From JACDDK01 sp038198445 (GTDB lineage: Bacteria > Actinomycetota > Rubrobacteria > Rubrobacterales > Rubrobacteraceae), in NCBI GenBank assembly GCA_038198445.1, contig JBBPZZ010000114.1, forward strand, positions 1 to 9,243: a stretch of 9,243 nt of DNA, read 5' to 3'. Below, piece by piece: positions 1 through 7,170 of the stretch. A program made the position numbers and the translations under genes. Positions within the stretch are counted from its first letter, which is position 1. Each line of letters opens with the position of its first letter. The notes beneath the pieces were generated by a model. That model saw only the letters and a program-made list of their open reading frames with translations, was not told where the DNA came from and ran no database searches.

Positions 1-62
1 AGAGATGATATTCCCAGGAAACGTTGTCTGGTGATCCCTCGTCGTCCACTCCGTCCAGTCAT
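1..62 (-). CDS. N-terminus of a probable Tat- or Sec-exported protein (partial)
   Basis: Only the first 20 codons lie in the window; the gene continues past position 1. The start is well supported: reading down from the ATG at 62-60, the preceding bases are GAGGTG followed by an 8-base spacer, close to an ideal ribosome binding site. The peptide begins MTGRSGRRGITRQRFLGISS. It is Arg-rich, and the TRQRFLG stretch (residues 11-17) resembles the twin-arginine motif S/T-R-R-x-F-L-K with Gln in place of the second Arg. The hydrophobic segment that would confirm a signal peptide lies outside the window. The product cannot be named. It is the next gene downstream of the secreted protein at 357-851 and is separated from it by a hairpin and about 250 bases, so it probably has its own promoter. 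Confidence 0.6.
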   Translation of the reverse strand, partial: MTGRSGRRGITRQRFLGISS

Positions 63-307
63 CCTATTTTCACCTCATGAAACCTATTCAGGAGCAATTT
101 GTACGATCACTTATCGAGCAAGAAGCAGCTTGCGGTGACGATAGCGTACACGAAGCGGTGGGAAGCCTCGACGGCGATCCCCTGGATTCCCATTCGGTTG
201 GCGGAGGCACGATGTCCAGGACCGGCAACATTACTTGCTCGATTCCCCGACCCTCCTGGCATGGACCGCGATTGACCCGGACTCAGAAAAATCTGTCCTC
301 CACAGGC
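63..307. other. Intergenic stretch without a convincing gene
   Basis: This stretch holds the upstream region of the partial gene at 1-62, including its Shine-Dalgarno at about 71-76. I found no 11-bp GTAA repeat array of the kind seen upstream of three other genes here, and no clear -35/-10 pair. A forward ATG at 77 opens a frame that runs on antisense through the next gene, but it has no ribosome binding site and turns into low-complexity antisense sequence. Short open stretches on both strands could be remnants of an older gene, but nothing recognisable remains. Confidence 0.4.
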
Positions 308-336
308 GATGGGCCGACCCAGAAGGCCGGCCCATC
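308..336 (-). terminator. Hairpin terminator candidate after the Phe/Asn/Gly-rich secreted protein
   Basis: There is a perfect 9-bp inverted repeat (GATGGGCCG at 308-316, CGGCCCATC at 328-336) with an 11-base loop. It starts about 20 bases beyond the stop codon of the minus-strand gene at 357-851. The base of the stem is not followed directly by a T-tract; the nearest run, five Ts, comes about 17 bases later. It is therefore a plausible but not canonical intrinsic terminator. Confidence 0.5.
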
Positions 337-356
337 TTTACCCGTCCGCAGAAGTT

Positions 357-851
357 CTAGAAGCCGCCGCTACCGAAGCTGCCGCCACTACCGGAACTAT
401 CGCTACCGGAACTGCCGCCACCGAAGCCACCGCTGTCCTGCGTGCTGGAGACATCGATGCTCTGATCTATGGACGCTGCTGCCGCGGAGTTATCGACGGC
501 GACAGCGTTAGCGTCACCGCTCTGGGTCTGCGTGACGTCTACGGAGCCGCTGCCGAAGCCGCTATCGAAACCGTCATTGAACGGGAATCCATTGTTGAAC
601 GGGAAGCCGTTATCGAAGAGGCTGTTGTTGAAGCCGTTATCGAAGCCGCTGCTACCGGAACTACCGCCACCGAAGCCATTGTTGAAGCCATTATCGAAAC
701 CGCCACCCTGATTACCGAACTCGACCGTGTTGAAGCTATTGTCGAACGTGGTGTCGTTGCTGTTGTCGATAGCGGTCACCTCCGCAAATGCGGGAGCAGC
801 AGCAACCAGCATCAACGCCAGCATCGCCGCCAGCACCATTAGTTTCCTCAT
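357..851 (-). CDS. Secreted low-complexity Phe/Asn/Gly/Ser-rich protein with curlin-like segment
   Basis: The protein has 164 residues. It has a clear Sec signal peptide: MRKL, a hydrophobic core (residues 5-19), and a probable cleavage after AFA at 23. The mature protein is almost entirely low-complexity. Residues 51-99 carry repeated FDNGF, FNNGF and FNDGF units. Residues about 105-139 (from VDVTQTQSGDANAVAV) are rich in Gln, Asn, Ala and Ser with alternating polarity, and QSGDANA resembles the curlin repeat core Q-x-G-x2-N. The tail (141-164) is Gly/Ser/Phe-only. There is no Cys, no enzyme motif and no membrane segment after the signal. Composition suggests an extracellular structural, matrix or amyloid-like protein; this is inference, and I recognise no named family. 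The start at 851 has AAAGGA about 10 bases upstream. The gene has its own repeat-array promoter (956-998) and a hairpin after its stop. It lies directly downstream of the two-component pair. Confidence 0.8.
   Translation of the reverse strand: MRKLMVLAAMLALMLVAAAPAFAEVTAIDNSNDTTFDNSFNTVEFGNQGGGFDNGFNNGFGGGSSGSSGFDNGFNNSLFDNGFPFNNGFPFNDGFDSGFGSGSVDVTQTQSGDANAVAVDNSAAAASIDQSIDVSSTQDSGGFGGGSSGSDSSGSGGSFGSGGF
555..701 (-). repeat. Degenerate FDNGF/FNNGF repeats inside the secreted protein
   Basis: This is residues 51-99 of the 164-residue secreted protein. Units of the form F-(D/N)-(N/D)-G-F recur at irregular spacing (FDNGFNNGF, FDNGFNNSLF, FDNGFPF, FNNGFPF, FNDGF). At the DNA level the plus strand shows repeated GAAGCCGTTATCGAA-like words. 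Such near-identical short repeats can expand or contract by replication slippage, so length may differ between strains. Confidence 0.65.
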
Positions 852-903
852 CTTCTTTAGTTCCTTTCTTTGAAGTTCTTGTCACAGTAGGTTCCTTACA
901 TCC

Positions 904-935
904 TCAATCGGCCGACATACTGACCTACCTCCTTT
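904..935 (-). promoter_or_regulatory. Leader with strong Shine-Dalgarno and four-codon ORF (MSAD)
   Basis: In the 5' leader of the secreted-protein gene the minus strand reads AAAGGAGGT (935-927), an 8-base spacer, then ATG TCG GCC GAT TGA (918-904). This ribosome binding site is stronger than that of the downstream gene, yet it serves only a four-residue ORF that ends 52 bases before the real start. GTAGGT at its edge (plus 923-928) can pair with ACCTAC (plus 887-892), which would hide part of the site. This could be a translational control leader, an RNA-stability element, or chance. Confidence 0.35.
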
Positions 936-955
936 CTGGGCTTTTCCCCAACTAC

Positions 956-998
956 AATCTATGCGGCAGACCTTACGGACTCCTTGACAGTCTCTTAC
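956..998 (-). promoter_or_regulatory. 11-bp direct-repeat operator and -10 box for the 357-851 gene
   Basis: Sense-strand units begin at 998 (GTAAGAGACTG), 987 (TCAAGGAGTCC) and 976 (GTAAGGTCTGC), exactly 11 bp apart. Four bases later comes TAGATT (961-956), a TANNNT-type -10 hexamer. This puts transcription start near 949, about 98 bases before the ATG at 851. No -35 hexamer is visible; the last two repeats occupy its place, as in activator-dependent promoters of the PhoB type. The 12-mer GCAGACCTTACG (plus 966-977) recurs exactly upstream of the response regulator at plus 3214-3225. Confidence 0.7.
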
Positions 999-1140
999 GA
1001 AAAGCTAAACAGTTTGAGCTCGAAGCAGCCATTTACAGTTGAACTAAGACGAACATGGTTAGTCAGAGCAAGGATAGTTTGGCACCGCCGGTCCGCGGGA
1101 CCCTTGCGCGTGCGCCGGATGGTGAGAGGAGCCTGGTATC

Positions 1141-2381
1141 CTAGGCGCGGCGCAACGTAAAGCAGAAGCGTGTGCCTTCGCCGATCTCGCTCTCAACATT
1201 TATCGTGCTGCCATGCGCCTCCACGAGTCCCTGCGCTATCGCCAGCCCCAGCCCGGTGCCGGGAACGCCTTCTTCCTGCGAGTGCGTCCGCGGCTCCTCG
1301 CCCCGGAATGAGCGCTCGAAGACGCGCGGGAGGTCTACCGGGGAGATTCCTCTGCCGGTGTCGGCGACCTCCACCCTCACCTCCTTGCCCTGGGGTTCGG
1401 CCCGTACAGAGACGGTGCCGCCCGCGGGGGTGTAGCGAAGGGCGTTGGAGATCAGGTTCTGGAGCACGCGTCCGAGCCGGGGGAGATCCATAAGCACCGG
1501 GTCTACGTTCTTCGGAGCTTCGCCGATCAACCGCACGCCTCCGATTTGAGCCTGAGGCTGGAAGCTCGCGAGGGTGTCGGAGATCAGGTCGTGCAGCGAG
1601 GCCGGCTCCAGGTTCGGGCGCAGCACACCAGCGTCTATCTGAACGAGCTCGAAGAGATCGTTCACGAGCCGTCCTAGGTTCGCAAGTTCCCTCCGGGCGG
1701 AGGAGAGGTAACGGGCCTCGGTCTCCGGATTCGGAGCGACGTCGTCCGCCACCGCCTCGACCAGGGCCAGCGTAGCCGCCAGAGGGGTGCGCAGGTCGTG
1801 GGAGACAGCGGCGATCAGGTCCCGGCGCGCCCGTTCGAATCCACGCTCGCGTTCCGTCATCTCTCGCAGCCTTACGACCATACGATTGAAGTCCCTGGCG
1901 AGATCAGCGATCTCATCGCGCCCTTCGACCGGTAACTCCGTCTCGAACTCGCCTCCCGCGAGCCGCGCCGTCCCTGTCCGGACACGGTTGATGCGCCGCT
2001 CCAGCGGCGACGCCCCGCGCAGGCCGAGACCGAGCGCCAGCAGCGCCGCGAACAGCAACATGGTTAGCAGAATCGAAAGGTCGCGCAACGAGATGAACAT
2101 CGTCGCGGCCCCGGCCACCACCATGCCGAGCAAGAGTAGATTGCCCACCAAACCGACGCCCACGAGCTGCCCTCGCACGCTGCCGAAGCGCCGGAGCACG
2201 GCCGGCCGCGTGAGCAGCATTCCGCACAGGCCGACGCCAGCGCCGGCGCCGACGAGGACTGACGTCAGCCTCGGGATGTCGCTCGTCGGCACCCCAGCCA
2301 CGGTTGCGGCGAAGAGAATGGTAATCGCTAAAGCACCTGCCAGGAACAGCAGTGCAACGCCAATGGCCCGCAAACGGTTCG

Positions 2382-2385
<4 letters not shown>
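1141..2385 (-). CDS. Two-component sensor histidine kinase (HAMP, HisKA, HATPase_c)
   Basis: This is a 414-residue membrane sensor kinase. Four hydrophobic segments (about 5-30, 40-60, 73-98 and 102-122) leave only short loops outside, so there is no large extracellular sensor domain. A HAMP linker follows (about 122-175). The phosphoacceptor is His196 in AAVSHDLRTPLA. The ATPase has the N box (LQNLISNALRYTP, Asn310 and Asn314), DTGRGIS (G1, Asp342) and GTGLGLAIAQGL (G2, 376-387). The start is GTG at 2385-2383, overlapping the regulator's TGA stop as GTGA. Upstream Shine-Dalgarno complementarity is weak, which indicates translational coupling. It should phosphorylate the regulator encoded at 2382-3068. 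Membrane-embedded or envelope stress is a possible input given the short loops, but the signal is unknown. Family assignment is firm; the specific name is not. Confidence 0.95.
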
Positions 2386-3068
<683 letters not shown>

Positions 3069-3188
3069 CTAGGCTTCCGTTCTCCCGCCTTCTCGTGGAG
3101 GAATAGCATTCATACAAAGACCGCGAGGCAGGTGGGGCCCATGTGCTAAAGAATTGCCGTTGGCTCGAAGTTCGCCTCCTAGGCTCAT
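3069..3188 (-). other. Possible 39-codon leader ORF abutting the response regulator
   Basis: In the minus strand an ATG at 3188-3186 opens a 39-codon frame (it starts MSLGGELRANGNSLAHGPHL) whose TAG (3071-3069) sits directly against the regulator's ATG, in the same frame. It has no good Shine-Dalgarno and would begin only about 10 bases after the predicted transcription start. A shorter version could begin at Met26. It has no recognisable domain. It could couple translation into the regulator, whose own ribosome binding site is weak, or it may be chance. Confidence 0.3.
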
Positions 3189-3203
3189 CTTTACATACCA
3201 GGA

Positions 3204-3268
3204 ATGTTAATTCGCAGACCTTACGTGGCCGTTACCAACTTCTTACAAGGATGTTAATACTGTTTTCA
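3204..3268 (-). promoter_or_regulatory. 11-bp direct-repeat operator and -10 box for the two-component operon
   Basis: Five sense-strand units begin at 3268 (TGAAAACAGTA), 3257 (TTAACATCCTT), 3246 (GTAAGAAGTTG), 3235 (GTAACGGCCAC) and 3224 (GTAAGGTCTGC), each exactly 11 bp apart. After four more bases comes TAACAT (3209-3204), a TANNNT -10 hexamer, giving a predicted transcription start near 3197 and a leader of about 129 bases. The last unit is identical to that of the promoter at 956-998. No -35 hexamer is visible. The rest of the gap holds the leader ORF (3069-3188) and, at 3275-3394, a short open stretch without a start codon. Confidence 0.75.
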
Positions 3269-3400
3269 ACCTCACCCGACCGTCAGGGACAGCATTGCCA
3301 ATGGTGTGAACCTCATCGTCCGCGTCGGTAGAGCACCCGACAGCAACCCGAACAGGACGCCGATGACGGGCCATTCGGCCGCTCGTAGTTCCGTTTAGCG

Positions 3401-4189
3401 CTACCCGCCGCCGGCCTCGAAGCCTGGGTAGAGAGCCATTCCGCCGTCCACGAACAGCGTAGCGCCGGTGACGTAGGATGCCTCGTCGGAGGCCAGAAAC
3501 GCCACGCAAGCGGCGGCCTCGTCCGGCTCGCCCCACCGTCCCCAGGGAATGAGTTTCTCTACCGCCGCCCGCTGCTCCGGGTCGTCGAGTTTCTCCTGGT
3601 TTATGGGCGTTGCCATGGCGCCGGGGGCCACGGCGTTCACCCTGATCTTTCTCTTAGCAAACTCCAGCGCCAGGGTCTCGGTCAGCATCTTGAGTCCGCC
3701 CTTCGCCGCCGCGTAGTGGGTGAAGTGGGGCCAGGGGATGCGCTGGTGGACGCTGGACATGTTGATTACCACCCCGCCTCCACTCTCCACCATCACCCTC
3801 ATGGCCTCCCGGCACATCAGGAACGCCCCCGTGAGGTTCACCGAGACTACCGCCTCCCAATCCTCCAGGCTCATCTCCAGAAAGGGACGCTCGTTCTCTA
3901 TCCCGGCGTTGTTCACCAGAATGTCCAGCCGCCCGAACTCCTCGATGACCTCCCGCACCATCCGCGCGGCGTCGCTTTCCTTCGAGACGTCCCCCTGAAT
4001 GGCGGCGGCGGCGCCGCCGGAATCCGTGATCTCCCGCGCGGTCTTCTCGGCTCCCTCTTTATCCGACTCCGACAGGTGGTTGACGCCAACCGCGGCTCCC
4101 TCGCGTCCCAGGCGCACCGCAACGGATTTCCCGATTCCGCCAGACGCGCCGGTGACGAGAGCCACCTTACCGTCGAGTCTTCGCTCCAT
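3401..4189 (-). CDS. gdh: Glucose 1-dehydrogenase (NAD(P)+), SDR family
   Basis: This 262-residue classical short-chain dehydrogenase would oxidise beta-D-glucose to gluconolactone with NAD(P)+ in the cytoplasm. The cofactor motif TGASGGIG is at 13-20, NNAG at 93-96, and the catalytic set is Asn118, Ser145/146, Tyr159 and Lys163 (YAAAK). Length and many stretches agree with Bacillus glucose dehydrogenase as I know it: INMSSVH, IPWP, HYAAAKGG, MLTETLALE, GAM-TPIN, ASYVTG, DGGM and a YPGFEAG-type C-terminus. That is more specific than generic SDR similarity. The ATG at 4189 has AGGAAGGAG about 10 bases upstream. The gene follows 6-phosphogluconate dehydrogenase by 42 bases and is the last gene of the operon. 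No clear hairpin terminator follows its TAG. Another sugar as the main substrate remains possible. Confidence 0.88.
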   Translation of the reverse strand: MERRLDGKVALVTGASGGIGKSVAVRLGREGAAVGVNHLSESDKEGAEKTAREITDSGGAAAAIQGDVSKESDAARMVREVIEEFGRLDILVNNAGIENERPFLEMSLEDWEAVVSVNLTGAFLMCREAMRVMVESGGGVVINMSSVHQRIPWPHFTHYAAAKGGLKMLTETLALEFAKRKIRVNAVAPGAMATPINQEKLDDPEQRAAVEKLIPWGRWGEPDEAAACVAFLASDEASYVTGATLFVDGGMALYPGFEAGGG

Positions 4190-4231
4190 TGCCGCTCAAC
4201 TCCTTCCTAGGGTCGTCTTCGTCTGACACCG

Positions 4232-5122
4232 TTACTTCTCCTTGAGCGGATGGTCGCCGTACTCGTGACGCATGACCGCCACGGCCTTGGCCCAGGGACG
4301 ATCGGCATCCCTGGATTCGTAGAAGCCCCAGACCGCCTGGGCGAGGAGTGGTATCGGGACTTCCTTATCCATCGCGTACTGGACGCCCCAGACCTGTTCG
4401 CCAGTGTCCTCGACCTGGGACTCGAGCGAGGAGAGATCGCCATAATCCCGGAACCCCTCTTCCATAAGCTCCACGAGCCAGCTCCGGATCACGGAACCGT
4501 GGTTCCAGTTGTGAAAGAGAGCGGGCATATCCAACTCGTACTCCGAGCGCATGAGCAGCTCGACACCCTCTCCGATGGCCTGGACCATGCCGAACTCGAT
4601 CATGTTGTGCATGAGTTTGACGAAGTGGCCCGACCCGGACGATCCCACGTACAACGAGCCGTCCTCTACAGCGAGGTCCTTGAAAACGGGTTCCACGATC
4701 TCATATGCTTCCTTGTCACCGCCCACCATGAAGCAAGCCCCGTTTCGAGCCCCATCGACACCGCCACTGGTCCCGCAGTCGAGGAAGTGGATGCCGCGTT
4801 CCTTGAACTCTTGGTGGCGGCGCTTGGAGTCTTTCCAGTGAGAATTGCCAGCCTCGACGATCACATCTCCGGGTTCGAGGGCCTCGCCCAGTTCCTCCGC
4901 CACCTTGCCGGTGATCTCTCCGGCGGGCAGGTAGAGAAAAACGACGCGAGGCGTGGGGAGCGCCGCCGCGACCTCGGCGGGAGAATCGAGCACCTGTGCC
5001 CCCGCCTCGGAGATTTCGTCCTTGACCGAGTTAGACGAGCCAACGACCTCGTGTCCCTTCTCCAGAGCCTGCAAGGCGAGGTTGCCGCCCATCTTTCCGA
5101 GCCCAATAATGCCGAATTTCAT
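4232..5122 (-). CDS. gnd: 6-phosphogluconate dehydrogenase, decarboxylating (short Gnd form)
   Basis: The 296-residue enzyme would convert 6-phosphogluconate to ribulose 5-phosphate plus CO2 with reduction of NAD(P)+. The N-terminal Rossmann motif GLGKMG is at 7-12. The substrate motif is CGTSGGVDGARNG (116-128), and the catalytic segment GHFVKLMHNMIEFG (165-178) contains Lys169, Asn173 and Glu176, matching the GHFVKMVHNGIEYG signature. The length of about 300 matches the short YqeC/GntZ-like class rather than the roughly 470-residue form. The usual Asn-Arg after the second strand, linked to NADP preference, reads SSNSVKD here, so cofactor choice is open. The start at 5122 is chosen because AAAAGGAG lies 6 bases upstream and the sequence begins directly with the Rossmann strand; the frame is open much further upstream, but only as antisense-like sequence inside the GH15 gene. 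It lies 77 bases after the GH15 stop and 42 before gdh. Confidence 0.93.
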   Translation of the reverse strand: MKFGIIGLGKMGGNLALQALEKGHEVVGSSNSVKDEISEAGAQVLDSPAEVAAALPTPRVVFLYLPAGEITGKVAEELGEALEPGDVIVEAGNSHWKDSKRRHQEFKERGIHFLDCGTSGGVDGARNGACFMVGGDKEAYEIVEPVFKDLAVEDGSLYVGSSGSGHFVKLMHNMIEFGMVQAIGEGVELLMRSEYELDMPALFHNWNHGSVIRSWLVELMEEGFRDYGDLSSLESQVEDTGEQVWGVQYAMDKEVPIPLLAQAVWGFYESRDADRPWAKAVAVMRHEYGDHPLKEK

Positions 5123-5199
5123 ATATTTCTCCTTTTCCATAATGTTTTGATCTGTGGTCTTCCAAATCCGCCGGAGGGCAGTCCTGCCGACCGCTGGGT

Positions 5200-7011
5200 C
5201 TACTCTGCGCCAGGGAACTTCGCATCTCTTGCTTGAGACAAAGTCCAGGCCGCGTTGATTAGTCCCACGTGCGAGAACGCCTGGGGAAAGTTCCCCAAAA
5301 ACTCTCCTGTCTCTCCGTCGACCTCCTCGGCGAGGAGCCCCAGGTCGTTGGCGTAGGCATTGGTCCGCTCGAAGAGTTGCGTGGCCCGCTCTACCTCCCC
5401 CGCCAGTGCGAGGCACTCCACCATCCAGTACGTGCAGATGATGAAGCCGCCGTTGTCGTCGCCGGCCCAGCGGTGGACCAGCCCGTCCCACATCAACTCG
5501 CTCTCTATCTTCTCGATGGTGGCCCACATGCGCTGATCGTCGGCGGGCAGGAAGCCGACCAGCGGCATCAAGAGGACCGAGGCGTCCAGGTTGTTCGAGT
5601 CGAAAGCCCCCGAGTAGGCGCCGGCCTCCTCACTCCAGCCCTGCTCCAGGATAGCCGTCTTGACTTCTTCGCGGGCTGCTTTCCAGTCTCCGAGGTTGGC
5701 GTGCTCGCCGAGCCGGGGGGCGAGATCTATGGCCCGGTCGAGGGCGACCCAACACATCACCTTGGAGGTGAGGTATTGCCTCTCGGCGTCGCGGGCCTCC
5801 CACATGCCGGCATCCGGCTCCCGCCAGCGTTCGGCGGCCCGGTCGGCGAGCCTGCGGATCAAACGCGCCAGGGGCGCGTCGAACTTTTCGCCGAGATGAT
5901 CCCGGAGCAGGTGCGCGGCGTCCACCACTTCCCCAAGCACGTCGAGCTGATTCTGATTCCAGGCGTCGTTGCCGACCCGAACCGGGGAGCTGTTCTGAAA
6001 CCCCGCCAGATGGTCGAGGGTGTGCTCGGTGAGGTCCCGTTCACCCTCGACGCCGAACATAATCTGGACGTGCTGGTCCTCACTGAAGCGCCCGCCGGTG
6101 GCGTGATCCACCCACCCGAAGAACCGCTTCGGCTCGTCGGGACACGCCGCGACCCACCGCGCTCGCACCGTTCGGCTGAGGTCCCTGAGCCCGGCGAAGC
6201 GATAGTCCCAATCCACCCCCCCGCCGTGTTGTTCGGGCAGTGAGGTGGGGGCCGCGGCCACCACTGCGCCGGTCGGAGCATAGGTGAGACCCTGGAGCAC
6301 CAGCGCGCTGCGCCGAACCTCGTCTCTGTACGAACCCTCGTAACCGCCGTGCATCTCCGACCAGGACTTCCATCCCTCGATAGTATTCTCCAACTCCGCC
6401 GCGACGTCTACGCCGGGCGAAGCCTCCTCGTCGTCGAACGCCCGCCGGTAGGTCATGGCGAACTCCGCCGTTTCGCCCGAACGCACCACGAAGCGGGCCG
6501 TGGACCTGGTCTCCTCTACGTCCAGTTGTCGGTTGGAGATCAAGCGAAGCTCGACCGGCCCGCCGCGGACCACGACGCCGTCCTCCGTGGGCACTACGAG
6601 CGGAGTGGTTAGACCGTATTCGAGGCGTGGGACGAACTCTAATTCCATCTCCACCTCGCCTTCGAGCCCTTCTATGCGGCGTAGAAGCTGGCGGGGGCTA
6701 TGCAATCCGATCTCGTGTCCGCGTTCGCCACTCCCGAGAGCGAGGGCGTCCGTTAGGGCGACCCTGCCACCGGGCGCGCGGAACTCGGTGCTCAGCACCA
6801 TCGTGTCCTCCAGGTAGGCGCGTTCGGTTTCGTATTCTCCGGTAGGCCGAATGGACCAATGACCACCCTCACCGTCCAGCAGACGAGCGAAGACCGAGGG
6901 CGAGTCGAAGCGTTCGGGGCAGTACCATTCCACGGAGCCATCTCGCTTCACCAGGGCAGCCGACTGACAGTCAGATAAGAGAGCGTAATCACCTATCAAG
7001 GTTTCAGACAT
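5200..7011 (-). CDS. Glycoside hydrolase family 15 protein (trehalase- or glucoamylase-like)
   Basis: The protein has 603 residues and is cytoplasmic, with no signal peptide. It would hydrolyse a terminal alpha-glucosidic bond and release glucose; bacterial proteins of this type include trehalases, and trehalose is my preferred but unproven substrate. The N-terminal beta-sandwich domain (about 1-225) begins with the family hallmark IGDYALLSDCQSAALV. The (alpha/alpha)6 catalytic part follows: VDWDYRFAGLRD (266-277), ERDLTEHTLDHLAGFQNSSPVRVGN (324-348), GMWEARD (402-408, Glu405 probable general acid), SKVMCWVALDRA (416-427), NDLGLLAEEVD (555-565, Glu562 or 563 probable base) and LGNFPQAFSHVGLINAA (572-588). 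One oddity is that the usual WLRD reads GLRD (Gly274). The start at 7011 has GAGAGGA at 8 bases; an upstream ATG at 7089 would add 26 unrelated residues. It is the first gene of an operon with gnd and gdh. I see no clear promoter in 7012-7117. Confidence 0.92.
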   Translation of the reverse strand: MSETLIGDYALLSDCQSAALVKRDGSVEWYCPERFDSPSVFARLLDGEGGHWSIRPTGEYETERAYLEDTMVLSTEFRAPGGRVALTDALALGSGERGHEIGLHSPRQLLRRIEGLEGEVEMELEFVPRLEYGLTTPLVVPTEDGVVVRGGPVELRLISNRQLDVEETRSTARFVVRSGETAEFAMTYRRAFDDEEASPGVDVAAELENTIEGWKSWSEMHGGYEGSYRDEVRRSALVLQGLTYAPTGAVVAAAPTSLPEQHGGGVDWDYRFAGLRDLSRTVRARWVAACPDEPKRFFGWVDHATGGRFSEDQHVQIMFGVEGERDLTEHTLDHLAGFQNSSPVRVGNDAWNQNQLDVLGEVVDAAHLLRDHLGEKFDAPLARLIRRLADRAAERWREPDAGMWEARDAERQYLTSKVMCWVALDRAIDLAPRLGEHANLGDWKAAREEVKTAILEQGWSEEAGAYSGAFDSNNLDASVLLMPLVGFLPADDQRMWATIEKIESELMWDGLVHRWAGDDNGGFIICTYWMVECLALAGEVERATQLFERTNAYANDLGLLAEEVDGETGEFLGNFPQAFSHVGLINAAWTLSQARDAKFPGAE

Positions 7012-7117
7012 TCCACATTTCCTCTCGAATTCCTCCAAGCAATAAACTGGCGCGGGGCGGCGCATGTTTCCAGGACAACTAGCAACCATCCACGGACGTT
7101 TAGTCCATTTGAAATCA

Positions 7118-7153
7118 CTAGAGGGGCAGGGTTTCTCCGACCTGCCCCTCTAG
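7118..7153 (-). terminator. Strong hairpin terminator after the LPxTG-like secreted protein
   Basis: A perfect 13-bp inverted repeat (7118-7130 with 7141-7153) surrounds a 10-base loop, 17 bases beyond the stop of the gene at 7171-8610 and 107 bases before the GH15 start. In the sense direction the stem is followed by TGATTTC, which is only moderately T-rich. It separates the secreted-protein gene from the sugar operon. The stem could also work in the plus direction, although no gene approaches from that side. Confidence 0.75.
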
Positions 7154-7170
7154 CTCCTCTTCGGGTTAGT

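Noticed and set aside
77..308. Plus-strand frame starting at 77
   Set aside because: It has no Shine-Dalgarno and no recognisable domain, and it continues into antisense low-complexity sequence.
309..842. Long plus-strand open frame (177 codons) opposite the secreted low-complexity protein
   Set aside because: It is antisense to a gene with signal peptide and ribosome binding site; its Ala/Glu/Thr/Ile repeats are only the complement of the FDNGF repeats.
1090..1102. GC-rich hairpin (GGTCC-GCG-GGACC) after the histidine kinase stop
   Set aside because: The stem is only 5 bp, there is no T-tract and neighbouring sequence is very GC-rich; too weak to call a terminator.
3204..3258. Two ATTAACAT words 47 bp apart as a separate operator pair
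   Set aside because: One is the -10 hexamer region and the other belongs to the TTAA unit of the 11-bp array; 47 bp does not fit the 11-bp step, so they are not treated as an extra site.
5123..5527. Upstream extension of the gnd frame to 431 codons
   Set aside because: The extra part overlaps the GH15 gene out of frame and is Arg/Gly-rich shadow sequence; AAAAGGAG before the ATG at 5122 fixes the true start.
4250..6243. Two long plus-strand frames (about 325 codons each) opposite gnd and the GH15 gene
   Set aside because: They are antisense shadows typical of high-GC coding DNA. They lack ribosome binding sites and recognisable domains, while the minus strand has clear family motifs.
7012..7089. 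Upstream ATG giving a 629-residue GH15 protein
   Set aside because: The 26 extra residues do not resemble the family, and the MSETLIGDY start has a good ribosome binding site.
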